A DNA stretch of 64,000 bases from Trebouxia sp. TZW2008 (Eukaryota; Chlorophyta; Trebouxiophyceae; Trebouxiales; Trebouxiaceae): the NCBI GenBank assembly GCA_002118135.1, contig BDIU01000133.1:310001-374000 (forward strand), given 5' to 3'. How positions within the stretch are numbered: the first letter of the stretch is position 1; each line of letters starts with the position of its first letter. Of the stretch, positions 1-11,487 are shown one piece after another. Made by a program: the position numbers and the translations under genes. The notes beneath the pieces were generated by a model. The model was not told the origin of the DNA, did no database searches, and saw only the letters and a list, made by a program, of their open reading frames with translations.

Positions 1-34
1 CAACTGTCTCCAATCAGTTTGGTCCTGTGCTAAG
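1..34 (-). mobile_element. LINE 3'-end fragment, copy A
   Basis: Reading the minus strand, this matches the last coding stretch of the LINE family seen at 42561-42870 (the segment encoding roughly DQxxWRQL). It is cut by the window edge, so its true length is unknown. The same sequence recurs almost exactly at 24410-24445. Confidence 0.6.
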
Positions 35-550
35 CTCAGCCATCTATACTGAATGTGTCTTTGTAGACAGCTGTCTGCCAAGTGTCTCAATCAATTGCCA
101 GCCATCAGCAGTCAGCAGTGAAATTCATCCAAAATGCCAAAGGCAGAGCAGCTCAAAGGTGGCTGCCTGCTCACACAAGCATGCAAAAACATGTGCCTAC
201 CCAGGGACCGGAAGCTGTTGGGCACTTGTGTAAATGAACATCAAAACAAACAAGCATGGGCAGCAAGTCAAAGGTTATGAATTTGACATCGATGGTCTGT
301 GGCAGGCAAGATGCATAAAGACCAGGCGATTTGCTATGTCTATGGAGCAAACAGTCTTTTCAACAAAGGAATAAAGTGCTAGCAGTCAAGTCAAGGCGCT
401 GCTGCAACAAGGAACACAGCATTGGCAGTCAACACAGCATTGGCAGTCAAGTCAGGGCATGCTGCAACCAGGCTACAGCATTAGCGTTAACTCAGGGTAT
501 GCTGCAACACAGCTACAGCTTCAAGAAAAATGTAAGGCCGCGTTGCTTAC

Positions 551-2916
551 CAAGTGTAAGCTCCTTGCATCAGGTGCTTCATGTTGGGGTTGTCCCGCCT
601 GCAAAATAACATGACAAATCAACCTCCATCAGTTTGACAAATTAACAGAAAGGAAGAAGCAACATTGATGCTGTCAGGCATTGTAACGGCAGTGTCCATG
701 CACAAAAGCAGCTTAGACATTAAGCTCAAAATCTTGTGATTGAAGCTTGCTAATGATGGGCTTGGGCAATTTGGAATCCAGAACAAGTCTGTCCTCACAA
801 GTCAAATTATTGTGCTTCATGTGTCAAAGTGAATTAGCAATACGATACAGATCAGCACTGGCTTGCATGCAGCATCTGCATTTGATCTGCAGATACTCCT
901 GATCCTGTCACAGACTTGCATCACGCTAATTCATGCATGCCGCAGCTGTGTATATGCACATAAACATGATGCCCTCAATGCTTTCTTCTAACTGCCGAAT
1001 GACACAATTGCATGCATGTGTCTATGTATGGTCTGCCTGTCATGCTCAAGGCTGCTGGTACGCATGTTTGATTATATCATGTCACAGCATGCCTGTGCTC
1101 TTGCCAAATGATGCCCATGCATGTGTGACAAACAATGCCAAATACAGACACGAAATGTAGTATGAAACTGCAGAGGAATCATGTCGCTTGACAGTGTGAC
1201 GCAATGTTCTCAAGCATGTACTGCACGGTATACAGCATGCGTTCATTCAGCCAGCGCATGTATATACGGGCTGTTGACGATAGACTGACCCTGCCATTCT
1301 GATCTCTTCCTGGTTCTGTGAGTGCTGGGCTTGCTGTACTTGAGCTCAAGCCTTGTGGGCACGACGATGTTGTACAGACAAAGACATGCTTCTATGCAGA
1401 AGCCTTTATGCAGGGCCTGTGAATGAAGCTCACGTTGCCACGCTGATCCCCTCCACGGTCTTGTGAGTGCTGGGCTTGCTGTGTGTTCTGGCAGCTATAG
1501 GATTGATGCTCGTTCTGGTGTTCAATGTCTATGTAGGACGCATCATGCACAATATATCAAGGAAAGACATACCCTGCCACTCTAATCTCCTCCATGGTCT
1601 TGTGAGTGCTGGGCTTGCCATATGTGAACTCAGGCTTCTTGTCAGAGGGCAGCTGTGGGGGCGCCTGCTTGACAGCATACCCCACCTTCAGGCTCATGGG
1701 GTGCTGGGCCCTGAAGCTGTGCTGCTCTTGGGGACTGGTCAGCCCACTGCAATGGTGACAACATGTTATGAGCTGCAATGGCATAGAACTCCATTTCTTT
1801 CTTGAGTTTATCCAGACCTCCTGACAGCATAACCCACCTTTAGGCTCATGGGGTGGTGCACCCTGAAGCTGTGCTGCTCTTGAGGGCTGGTCAGCCCACT
1901 GCAGTGACAGCGTGATCTTGTCAGGACTTCAACCCAGCAGACTTTGCTCAGTCAGTCAAATTGTCAGTGAGTCACGTCTTTCAGACTGCTTTGCAATATG
2001 CATGTCAGTCCAAGGTGAAGGACGCTAAGCACGTGCTTCACAAAAGGTATAATGGCAGCGTGATGCAGAAGTGATGCAAATGTGATGTTCATGTCATGCG
2101 CACACTGAGCATCTGAGTAATTAGAGCAAATGCAAGCTGCGCTGAAAGTGAGCAATATGCAATTCATCTAGCAGCTGATGGTGCAGACTTGATAAACAGC
2201 ATGATAGCCATCCTGTAAAGTTCAACATAATGCATTGGGCACACTTTGTGGCTCGTCAACTTGCTATTGTTGCTTTAAACCACCTTGCAGAGACTGTGTG
2301 ATGCACTTACAATGCTGTGTGGACCATGGGACCTGGCAAATGCATATAGCTTGCACAAATGAGCAAGCAAGTTCTTCCATCTCAGCACCAGCACCTCTGC
2401 ATCAATGGGCTGTGCTTCCGCATTTCAAAGACAGAAGTGGAGATGAAATGCAATGAGAGAGGGGTGCAGAGGACCTACTGGATGGTGGCCTGCTTGTTCA
2501 TGGCACGGAAATCAGGACCAGGTTGGCTGAAAGGGTTGGGCTGATGCTGCTTCCATATCCCAATCACTGCAGCCCCAAACACCAACAGCTTGCGTATCTC
2601 TCTGTTTTTGACTCTGAAAGCGCAAAATTCGCAAACAGAGAGAATTTACCTTCTCTTGCGCCCTCGGGGTCGAGCGGCCGTGGGATCCCAAACACTTTGT
2701 CCTCGGGAGGTCGCTGGAAAGTCGTGCATTTGATCTGCAGGTGCGCAGCATCGTCAACAGGACAGGTGTGATGCGAGTTGTGCATGCACAAATGTGCAGC
2801 GCCTATACCTGTCCGGGGTTGACGTGCTGCAGCAGCACGTTGGACTTCATGGACTGTCTGTGCGTCCCATACCACAAATCTTCCTCTGGAGTCCTGACCT
2901 TTGCTATAGTAGTCAT
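551..2916 (-). CDS. CFAP77: CFAP77-like cilia and flagella associated protein (partial)
   Basis: Five exons, complement(2809..2916, 2650..2734, 2479..2566, 1573..1746, 551..598), join in one frame through GT-AG introns and give 167 residues from ATG at 2916. The last exon was not found and may lie beyond the left edge. Recognisable parts in order are LWYGTHRQSMKSNVLL near the N-terminus, VFGIPRPLDPEGAREVIGIW over the exon 2-3 junction, PGPDFRAMN in exon 3, and a PEFTYGKPS block in exon 4. This order (a repeated YG/FG-type motif, a GxW block, then a xxFxAMN block) is what I know of CFAP77/DUF4483, a protein of axonemal doublet microtubules. The family call is from memory without a search. If right, the alga makes a flagellate stage. 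Intron 4 and intron 3 contain partial copies of exon 4, listed separately. Another CFAP with YG repeats is the main alternative. Confidence 0.68.
1290..1498 (-). repeat. two decayed copies of the 3' end of CFAP77 exon 4 with its donor
   Basis: The segment around 1570-1625 (exon 4 end plus splice donor) recurs at about 1440-1495 and 1290-1345, recognisable by the shared plus-strand string gtgagtgctgggcttgc. Both copies lie in the downstream intron. Confidence 0.7.
1815..1898 (-). repeat. partial copy of the 5' part of CFAP77 exon 4 with its 3' splice site
   Basis: Reading from 1898, a TGCAG acceptor is followed by codons for GLTSPQEQHSFR, as in the true exon starting at 1746, then MSLKVGYAV, after which the copy runs into a stop. 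It sits 152 bp upstream of the true exon. Confidence 0.75.
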
Positions 2917-3094
2917 AGTGGAGACGACGCTGCGCAAACGCCAACAACACCTGCCACTCTCAGCCGCGATTTGTCTCGAATGTCAGAACGCCTGAGTGCT
3001 GAGAGGATTGCAGTCGTTAGGTCAAACGTTTACAGGAATCTCAATGTGAGCAGCTGGCTCATTAGCTGCTGCTTTCACAGCAGGAGCAGTGCAA

Positions 3095-5996
3095 TCAGAA
3101 CATGTCCTTCAGCGCGCTTCTGGCTGCAAGATAGCTTCTGCCATCTGCCAGAGCATCGTGAAGTGCCGTCAACCGCGTGGCAGTGCAAGGAATAGATAAC
3201 ATCTCTTGCAACTGCTGTTCTGGCAGGTCTAACGTGCGTGCCACTGCAAACGAAAAGCGCTCATGCCTTTGCGTTTCAGTCACATCCTCCATGCTGTGAT
3301 CAGGGAGGAACTCGGTCAGCCGATCATGAGCTGTATCTGCTGACCCAATCAGCCCAGCTTGTGTCAGCAGCTGCATGAGCAATGTAACAGGGTGGTAAGT
3401 CAGTGGCATCAACTACTCATGTATTGCTCTCTAAGAGACAAGCATTTCCTTTACTGTGCACGAAATACAGTATTGGCAGGCCTTGCAGCTGCAGCATGCA
3501 TGCTGTCACCTGGTGACGCAAGCTCAGGCAGGAGAACGTCTGCTAACACAAATCAACCCCAGAACTTATCAGTAAGCTGATCAAAACGGTGTTTTTGGGG
3601 GCTGGTATTGGCAAAGACATCTTGTCTGGCAACTGCAAAGCAGGTTGCATCAGCCGCTACATGAGATTTGCAGTTGTAACAACGCCAGCATATATGTGCT
3701 GAATGTGCTCAAGTTTGAGCCTGCAAAAACATTATGCTTATCCATGACTTCATGCAGCTCAGTGTCGCGTGTCTTACCTCAATGATGTCAGCTTGTCCGT
3801 TTGGCAGGCGATGTTGGCTCTGTGCAAAGAACTGCTTGTTTGGGCACCAACGCTGGACTTCATCGCTATATACTTCATTTCCTACACAGATAGCCAGAAT
3901 GAACCAGATAATTCAAGATCAGCATACTGCTGCCTGCCAAGCGCACTAGATCAGGCTCACATGCCTGATGCAATGCAGCAATGTAATGCACACTGTAGTC
4001 GAAGCATGTGACTATCTGTTGAAATCACAGCGTCATTCTCAAGGTGACCACATCACAGCTATAGAGGCAAATGAAATGGTTCCGGAAGAAATAACCTGGC
4101 AAACTTTGTAGTACATGCATTACTGTCCAATGTGATCTTGTGTAGCAAATCTTGCAGTAAATGCACTGCTGTTCAATGTGATCTTGTGTGGCAACTTTGC
4201 AACTACATGCCACCTGGATTTTAGCAATCAATGCATCACATCAGCCATGTGTAGTCGAGATTCAGCACAAGCTGTCACTGTGTGGTGCAAGGCAATTCAA
4301 CATCAGCTGGGCAAAAATGGCATTGACATCAGCTGCCCACTTGTAACACAGATAAGACTCTTGAAAAGAAGGAGTCATAACTGTGTTGCTGCACACCTGA
4401 GCAGCCTTCAAAAAATCATTCAAAGAACCCTTGAAACAAGTGGAAATATGCTGTGATCCCATCCATATTCATTGAATTTGATATGTTTTACTGTCTCCAG
4501 ACACTCTTCTGCTCAAGATATAAAAGAACAAATGGAAAAAGGCTCACCGATGCGTCCAATATGACTGCACAGCTTCCCAGCTAGCTCCTGGACCTGTTGC
4601 ATGCACTGCCACAGCTGCAGTGCAGCTTCCCAAAAGTCGTTGACAGAATCTAAAAACAAGATCAGAAAAGCCTTACCGATGGGTCCAGCATGGCTGTACA
4701 GCTTCCCTGCCAGTTCCTGGACCTGTTGCATGCATTGCCACAGCTGCAGTGCCGCTTTGCTGATGTCAGCAGCATGTTGGAAGGTAGCAGGAGGTGTATC
4801 CGCATAGTCTTGGACCATTGCAGTGATGAAAGGCTTGTCATTGATCATGTGCTTTGTCTCAAAGCGGCCAACTGCCCTTGCAATGACCAGAATGCGCCGC
4901 CTGCAGCCACATAATGACATTGCATCACGTTACGTTGCATTATGTTGTGCTACATTACATTGCTCATGTGACGCTTTATTACGTTATGTTATGTTACGTT
5001 ACATTATGTTTAGTTGCATTACGTTACGTTACGTCGCATTGCGTTGCATTGCATTGCATTGCATTGCGTTGCATTGCATTGCGTTGCATTGCATTGCATT
5101 GCATTGCATTGCATTGCATTACGTTACGGTACGGTACGGTACGTTACGCTACGTTACAGTTTCTTGGATTACATTATATCTGCTGAGCGCTACGCAATTT
5201 TCTTTTGACATGACTTGTTTTGCGTTATTGCTTGTGCTTAGGTGGTGACGCGATGCGGTGCTAACGATGGCAACACATTTGAGTCATGCTTTACCTGCTT
5301 GCAATAGACGTGGGTAAATGCTGAAAGGCATGGCTGTGCATTTCCTCATATACAGCGGTGCTGCTTGTGATGCACTGCAGTGACATGAAGCTATCTGGGA
5401 AATCTGAAAGTGTGTCACCTTTCTGGCACTGGAATGTAGTGAGTGAGCTCACACAGGCATCCTATGCTCTCCATCATGCCTTGCTGGTGATCTGCTAGCA
5501 CCAGCCCAAACTTTTTGGAGCTGGACTGTTTCACGAGTTTGAATAGAGCTCGATATCGCGGCTCAAAAAGCTGCAATGATATGGTCTCTTGTGGCAGTTT
5601 GACTTTGCTGAGAGGCATGATGGACAAGGGGTAAAGTTTGCGTGAAGACCCTTGCTCCTCTGGCACAGCCTGCAAGAAGGGCGTTGACGACGGTCAGGAC
5701 ATTATGGACCACATGCTACTGGCTGGTGATGTCGTCTCACTGTATACCTGGGCATCCGTTTCAGGCCCTGTCACTTGAGAAGCATGCCGAAGGCCACCCA
5801 TGTCGTCTGATGACTGGGATGACATCGAAGCGGCAACGTAAGGGCTGCTCTGGCTTTGCTTTCTGCATCTGCGGAGCTTTCGCGCTTTGCTCGAAAAGTC
5901 AGCCGGGTGATGCAGCGTCTTAGCATGCTCGCTTCTGATCGGTTGAGGGGGTTTGCACGCTGACATCTGCAAGCCTTGACTGCAACAGCTCGTCAT
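3095..5996 (-). CDS. plastid LON N-terminal-domain protein
   Basis: Exons complement(5748..5996, 5419..5669, 4548..4900, 3778..3881, 3095..3370) give 410 residues; phases agree at every junction. The start ATG at 5996 follows an in-frame stop. Residues 1-83 are rich in Ser, Arg and Ala without acidic clusters, like a plastid transit peptide. The LON substrate-binding domain begins with LYPLSIMPLSKVKLP and LQLFEPRYRALF, followed by RRRILVIARAVGRF, and ends in a helical part with RHERFSFAVARTLDLP and SYLAARSALKDMF. There is no AAA or protease domain, so this is a stand-alone LON-domain protein as found in plastids of plants and algae; substrate unknown. Exon 3 contains an internal duplication with two usable donors (4676 and 4547); the short form would lack 43 residues but stay in frame. 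It shares a 197-bp divergent promoter region with the rhodanese gene. Confidence 0.85.
4548..4770 (-). repeat. tandem duplication inside LON exon 3, each unit with its own donor
   Basis: Two units of about 85-100 bp encode AALQLWQCMQQVQELAGKL and end in ATCG|GTAAGG (donor at 4676) and ATCG|GTGAGC (donor at 4547). The 27 bases between them are open and in frame, so the pair can be read as one longer exon. Confidence 0.85.
4918..5160. repeat. pentanucleotide microsatellite (GCATT / ACGTT / ACGGT)
   Basis: About 240 bp of near-perfect 5-base units on the plus strand: ACGTT-type at both ends, GCATT/GCGTT in the centre, ACGGT near the right end. It lies in LON intron 2, a few bases upstream of the exon 3 acceptor on the minus strand. 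Confidence 0.95.
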
Positions 5997-6193
5997 TTTG
6001 GCTAGGACTCGCCGTTCTCACGCAGCATGCACAAGCTTCGGTCGGAGCGATGCAGCGCAAGCGTTGACGAGTCCAATAGTGTGTGCATAGCCGATAGAAG
6101 TCAGTATCTTTATTGCCAGACTGACGCAGCACCTTTGACACATAGCATTCACTTCTGTAAGACCAAGAGCTTTCTAGCTGACCAGCGCACAAC
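5997..6193. promoter_or_regulatory. divergent promoter region between LON-domain and rhodanese genes
   Basis: This 197-bp gap separates two ATGs pointing away from each other and must hold both 5' UTRs and core promoters. I see no clear TATA box. Confidence 0.5.
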
Positions 6194-7718
6194 ATGACAT
6201 CGATGCTGATGACAACACCCTGCGCACTTCACCACGCACCTGCGCGTGCATGCGGCAGAAACAGCTTGAACGGACATATCAGGCAGCCGTTCTCCTCAGG
6301 TCTTCAGATCACCAGGCATGTTGGGCAATCTAATTGCAGACGCGCTCATCGGTTCAGCCCGCAGGCAGCTGCTGTCAAGGAAGCAAATGTCAGAATGCCT
6401 TCCTGGGAGCAAATGCACAAACAGCTCACAACGCAGCATCGCCTAGAGAGCATTTCGCCGTCAGACGCTGAGAAGCTAGTCAAGTCTGGCAAATTTGTTC
6501 TGGTTGATGTCCGACCTCCCGATGTGTTCGAAAGCTCGCATCCAGAAGGAGCACAAAGTGCCCCATTGTTCCAATCTGTGAACTGGTCTGTACCAGACTT
6601 CAAGAAGTACCTGCGTGCATTCGCCTTCATGGCAAATGGTGTCAAGTAAGTGCCATACACCTTTATGCACCGCATTTCAAAAGCCTTTCATCGCCTGTCC
6701 CTCTCCTATCTGAGGTGTCTGACTCAGTTGCTAAGCCAGCGGCGTTCTCAAGTTGGGTGCACCATGCTGGCATGCAATGAGAATGCTGTATCATGCTGCA
6801 TGCTCTGCAATCATGTTGAAGTCAGAGGGCTCAAGATGAGATGCTGTGTTGTTGCTGTTGTTGTTGTTGTGGAGGTAATGGTGATGTTGATTACTGATGT
6901 TGTGAGAGTTGCCGAAGCAATTGATGTGTTGTTGCAGACCTGTAGAAGAGAACACAGAGTTTCTGAAAGACATTGAAAAGGCTGCGAATGGCAAAGGTGT
7001 GATCTTGATGTGCGAAGCTGGCGGTACCACAAAGCCATCGCCAAACTTTGCTGCTGGCAAAGCCTCTCGATCCCTGAAGGTGAAAGCTCAAGACACGCTC
7101 TCATGCCTACCTGCATGCAATAACAGTGCTGATGGCTTATGATAATTGCTTGTGCTGCTGGCTGCACCTGACAGCGCAATGTTTCTGTGCTTGGTATTGC
7201 ACGCCATAGCATACGCAAATTGTATATGCCAAGCAGCCGTGTTCAGGTTGTCATCTTATGCTTGACTTTTGCCCGCTTGAAAATGTCGACCAAAGATGTT
7301 CCAGATTGGCAGTCAGCACTGCGCTGTCGCCTGCACAATACTGCAACGTATTGCAGTGCTCAACAAAACACATTTGTTCACATTTGTTCAACACTGCTTG
7401 ACAGCTAAAAGTATGAGCAGCTGTCCTGTACACATCCATGCCATTCATGCTTGTCAAGATTTCTCTCTCTAATGTCACTTGTTGAACTGTGCACATATGT
7501 CACAGGCTGCATGGAAGGTCGTTACAGCCTCAGATATACCAGTCAAGCATCTGAACGGCGGGGTGTATGGCTGGTTTTCAGCTAAACTTCCTATGTACGG
7601 CGAATATGACAAGAGCAACCTGGGCAGGACTCCAAATGCAGCCGTAGAGCCAAAGGGACAGTACTATGAAGAAGCTCAGAAAGCATTGGAACAAAAGCGG
7701 CAGCAAGAGATGAAGTAG
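6194..7718 (+). CDS. plastid rhodanese-like sulfurtransferase-domain protein
   Basis: Exons 6194..6645, 6938..7079 and 7506..7718 give 268 residues with matching phases (AA|A and a phase-0 join LK|AAW). The first 60 residues are Arg/Ser rich and look like a plastid transit peptide. The rhodanese domain has KFVLVDVRPPDVFESSHPEGA, then the active-site region VILMCEAGGT with Cys176, then GKASRSLKAAWKV and VKHLNGGVYGWFSAKLP. The loop after Cys176 is EAGGT rather than the basic six-residue loop of thiosulfate sulfurtransferases. Plant plastid rhodaneses of the STR10/STR11 type carry a similar GGT loop, as I recall, so catalytic sulfur transfer is uncertain. It is transcribed away from the LON-domain gene. 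Confidence 0.88.
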
Positions 7719-8490
7719 ATTTTCATTTGCTGATTGCTACAGTGATATTCTGCCATTTGTTGTTGACATGTCCTCAGAACATAACACCGACTTCTGATCC
7801 AGCTGGCACCGGTTTGTATTGAATTGCATCAAGTTCTCCTTTTCAGCAGTGTCGCAGCACATGTACACAAGGCAGCGATGGCAATTGTGTTAATTGAGCC
7901 TGCTTCTGACGATTTTGCACTTGTTGGTACAGTCAGCTTGTACAGACTGGCTTTCGTGTCAGTTCTGCGTATCCAATACGTTATGCAAACTCCTTGCAAT
8001 CAATACGTTATGCAATCAATACGTTATGAAAGCTCCCCGCAGTTGTAACTTGCCATGATGTTTACAGAAACTCTGCATTGAGCTGAAACTGAGCATAGGT
8101 CGTACGTGTACTGTGTCATCATAGTTGTCTTCGAGACTGATTCAAGCATAACTCACATCTTATGGTCCAACAACCCATTGACAGTCAAGTCAACCAGTCA
8201 GGTGCTCCGTCACGCTGTACTTCGAAAAGACTACGCTTGCTCCCTGACGACGACAATGCAATCTATGACCTGCAGCATGCCCTGTGCAATTTCCTGCAGA
8301 CTATCATCAACAAACTGCATGGCGCGTACCCTACCATCAAATAAGCGACCCAATAACAATCAAATATACACTTAGCATTGATTCACTTTTATCATCCATC
8401 TGCATTGCTTGCGTCATACTCATTACACTGTCAAGGGCTTCCCCCACCCAAAGGTCAAGTTTCTGCTGATTGCTGCTCTTGAAGCAGCAA

Positions 8491-8556
8491 ACCCGGGCTG
8501 CCTCTACATACAGAGGCTCCCGTTGTGACACCTAATGAAATAGGCTTGTCTCTTCT
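8491..8556 (+). repeat. double-hairpin element, copy 1
   Basis: The first stem-loop is GCCTCT...AGAGGC, followed by CCCGTTGTGACACCTAA. This copy lies 140 bp past the PAP2 stop, antisense to that gene. Confidence 0.75.
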
Positions 8557-8619
8557 TTTCTTACACTGTCATGCATTCACTGCCCCTTGCCGCCCCCTTT
8601 CCCCCCCCCACTCCCCCTT

Positions 8620-8676
8620 CGGCTGCCTCTACTGACAGAGGCTCCTGTTGTGACACCTAAATGGCGTAGACTTCTA
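8620..8676 (+). repeat. double-hairpin element, copy 2
   Basis: GGCTGCCTCT-loop-AGAGGCTCC followed by TGACACCTAAATGGCGTAGA. It starts 20 bp beyond the PAP2 stop and is antisense to that gene. Confidence 0.75.
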
Positions 8677-8695
8677 CACATTTGCTTCTCTGCGT

Positions 8696-10866
8696 TTACT
8701 GCTTTGGGTCTGCAGCAAACTTGCTGCAAAGGACTGTGGTGACAGACACCAGGCCAGCACCAAGGCATGCACCAGCCATTGTATCTGAAACCCAATGTGC
8801 ATCGCCCAACACCCGCCCAACAGCCGTTGTCAAGATGGCGACCACCCATAAGGGTAGCGCAGCGCTTGTCGCAATGGTTTGTAGCCTGCTGTTTTTTGTG
8901 CTGTCATTGTTGATGGTCAAGGGTGGGAGGAGCACACACAACAGTGTACCTGCATTACACCAACGGTTTTCTGAAAGGCAACAGAGCAGATCAGGCAGTC
9001 TACCTGGTGTTGGTCATTTTGCCCATGTTGCAGGTCAGTGTACACGTTGTGCTGGCAGTGCAACATGTCGACAATCAAGTCATCCAACTAGGACCCTGTC
9101 TAGCAGTCAACAAGCAGGTTGGACAGCTTCACTGTGCAATCTCACTGCTTGCACTGGTCAATGATCCAGGTTGCTGGCCTGCAATGTGCTGCTGTGCACT
9201 ATTTCTACTCACAATGCTTGCAACAGGTTGCTTCATCTTGCATCTAGCGCTTGCAAGATGCTTAGCTCAGGCAGCTTTGCATGGGCAACTGGATGCAGAT
9301 CACATGGCAGCAGAAGTATGCAGAACATCTGGGAGACCAAGAGGGGAAAGCATGTGGTGTATGCACAAAGATGCAGTGCAGACACGTCATGTTACTGCTG
9401 AAACTTGTGCAAAAAGGTGAACATGACCAGCGTGCAGCAGTGGCGTAGCAGAGCCAGGACAAGAGTTTGTGGTGGTCAGTCTGCACTGCTAGTGAGGCAT
9501 AAGAGCCGTGATCATACCCATAATGAAAGTAGCAGCAGCCATATGGCTTGAAGGGAATGCATATATGCATGCAGCCAAGACAAGAGATTTGTGCTGGTCA
9601 GTCTGCACTGATAATGAGGCACAAGAGCAGTGATCATACCCATGATGAGGGTAGCGACAGCTGTGTGACCCAAAGGGAATGCATATATGCATGCAGCAGG
9701 GAAGTAGCAGAGCAAGAGCAACAGTTGAGGCAGATCAAATTGTACTGCTTGTGGAACACAGCAAATGTACAGCCTACCCGTGATGAAAGTAGCAGCAGTT
9801 GTGTGGCCTGAGGGAAAGGCATATGTGTTGAGGATGTCAGATGGCCGGATGCGGGCAAAATGCGTCTTCAACTGATCAACCACAAATGGATCACCTGCAG
9901 CATTGCAATGACTTGATGACTGTGCCAAATGAGAATCAGACTGGAAAGAGTGGAATCTATTGCTTCTCAGCGGAAGTTGGAATCATGATCGTACTAACGT
10001 GCTGCTGGTATCAGCTGCCTATACTGCTTGTCATAGCCAAGGCACGTGTGCCCCTGGAATGCAAGCGCAGAGCACAGCACCTTCCCATGAGCATGACATG
10101 TGCTGCGTGGCTTTATGTTGATGTTGCAAAGATGACAAACATGATGATCTTGTAAAGATGACGACGCAAAGCAGCATCTCTCACATACTTGCTAGGCAGG
10201 TTGCATGCCTCTGCTAGATGCATACAAAAGCAGTAGGCTGCCTCCAAACAACATTGACACAGATGACAAAAATTTGTGCTGCAAAGGCTTACCATGCCGT
10301 ATTGATCCTGCACCAAAGTAGTACATCAACAGAGCAATGGCAAGCCTCTTGACGCCATTCCAGCGATCTTTGCCAATACCAGCAGCTCCTGCCAAAACCC
10401 ATCCAGCTATTCCACCAGTGATGAAAAGATCTGACACAAGCTTTTCCGCCACCAAATTTTTGATGGGAACTGGCAGGTTTGCTTTGACCCAGGCATGTGC
10501 TGGCTGGTCAATGTTCTGAGGCAGCAGGTGTAAACTGTTGGGGCTGTTCACGTCAAATGCTATGATGCTGAATGTGACTGCAGCTGCCAGCACAAAGGTT
10601 GGCCTGGAGACAAGGGATGTCATGGTGACGGAGGCAGACTCAAGTGCAGGGACTGGCTCAGGAAGCTTTTCTGCGCCACGCGAGTTTGTAGAGCTGCTGC
10701 TTTGACTTGCTGCTCTGACAGGGACGTCAAGTTTCCGACAGGGCCGCAAGCTGCTGCGAAAAGGTCGCTGACTAGCTCTGAGACTTGAGCGAATGGAGCA
10801 GCTCCCTCTGACTAGGCTGTGGATTTGCTTGCTAGGCTGCGAATTTGCCAAAATGCTGCTTTGCAT
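8696..10866 (-). CDS. plastid PAP2-family phosphatase (lipid phosphate phosphatase-like)
   Basis: Exons complement(10293..10866, 9778..9894, 8696..8949) give 314 residues. Residues 1-55 are Ser/Arg rich with no acidic residues until Asp47, as in a plastid transit peptide, and several hydrophobic segments follow. The three PAP2 signature blocks are present: KTHFARIRP (Lys201 to Pro209, KX6RP), AFPSGHTTA (PSGH, His222), and GRVLGDAHWVSD, which fits RX5HX3D with Gly in place of the usual first Ser. The family removes phosphate from phosphatidic acid or isoprenoid/sugar phosphates at membranes; the substrate here cannot be told. Exon 2 splices straight to exon 3 (FITG|TLLCVLLPP). The intron between them holds two tandem copies of the exon 2 end, listed separately. 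Confidence 0.88.
9445..9700 (-). repeat. two tandem copies of the end of PAP2 exon 2 with donor
   Basis: Each unit of roughly 120 bp repeats the end of exon 2 plus the intron start. The copies read AFPLGHTAVATLIMG and AFPSSHMAAATFIMG, against AFPSGHTTAATFITG in the real exon, and end in G|GTATGATC. They lack an upstream acceptor, so they are not normal exons. Confidence 0.85.
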
Positions 10867-11143
10867 GCCGGATTCGCTCCACTGTGCTCGAGAAGCGCTG
10901 TTTTGCAGCAGTCAAAGCCGAGTCGAAAGCTGTGCGGCGCCCCCCGCCACGGTCACTTGCAGGCTGCGCAGTACCTACAGTTCCATAAGGGCATGGTTGT
11001 GCATCTGACAGGATCGATACGACGTCCGGCGAGGGCTGCGCGACCAATATTCCCTGACAAGTAGGAACATGCCGTTGACCGGAAGATGAGATCAGAGCTG
11101 AGCTACTCAACCTTGAATTTAGCTTACGCTGAGCTGCTGTCAG

Positions 11144-11212
11144 CAGCAGGCATTGCAGCATTCAGCGCAGCAGGCATTGCGGCATTCAGCGCAGCAGGCA
11201 TTGCAGCATGCG
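11144..11212. repeat. 24-bp tandem repeat, about three units
   Basis: The unit CAGCAGGCATTGCAGCATT (plus CAGCG) occurs nearly three times with one or two substitutions. Confidence 0.9.
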
Positions 11213-11429
11213 CATAGGCATTTTTACAGGTTTCACAGCACTTTCTCCTGGTTGCAAAGCTGGTTACAAGCATTTGCAGTCACTGCGGATACTCGCTGCA
11301 AAACAGCCCACTTCAAGATTTCAATGGCCGAACTATCAGGAAGCATTGGCATGACTTCCTGGACTGCAGCATGCCTCTCTCAACATTTTGGCAGCAGCAA
11401 TGTTTGCAACACATTGTACATGTATGTCT

Positions 11430-11487
11430 CGGGCTGCCTTTTTAGACAGAGGCTCCCGTTATGACGCCTAACGGCGTAGACTTTTCT
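11430..11487 (+). repeat. double-hairpin element, copy 3
   Basis: GGGCTGCCTTTTTAGACAGA, then GGCTCCCGTTATGACGCC and TAACGGCGTAGACTT. The second stem, ACGCC-TAAC-GGCGT, is perfect in this copy. It lies about 290 bp past the eL19 stop and antisense to it. Confidence 0.75.

Larger units (their letters stand above)
7719..8695. other. intergenic region between two convergent genes
   Basis: This stretch contains the 3' ends of the rhodanese gene (plus) and the PAP2 gene (minus). Visible structure is a short tandem repeat of CAATACGTTATG at 7971-8031 (three units), a C-rich run near 8590, and two copies of the double-hairpin element. I see no supportable gene. Confidence 0.7.

Noticed and set aside
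4823..5248. Repetitive Cys/Ile/Ala/Leu-His peptides
   Set aside because: Translation of the pentamer microsatellite.
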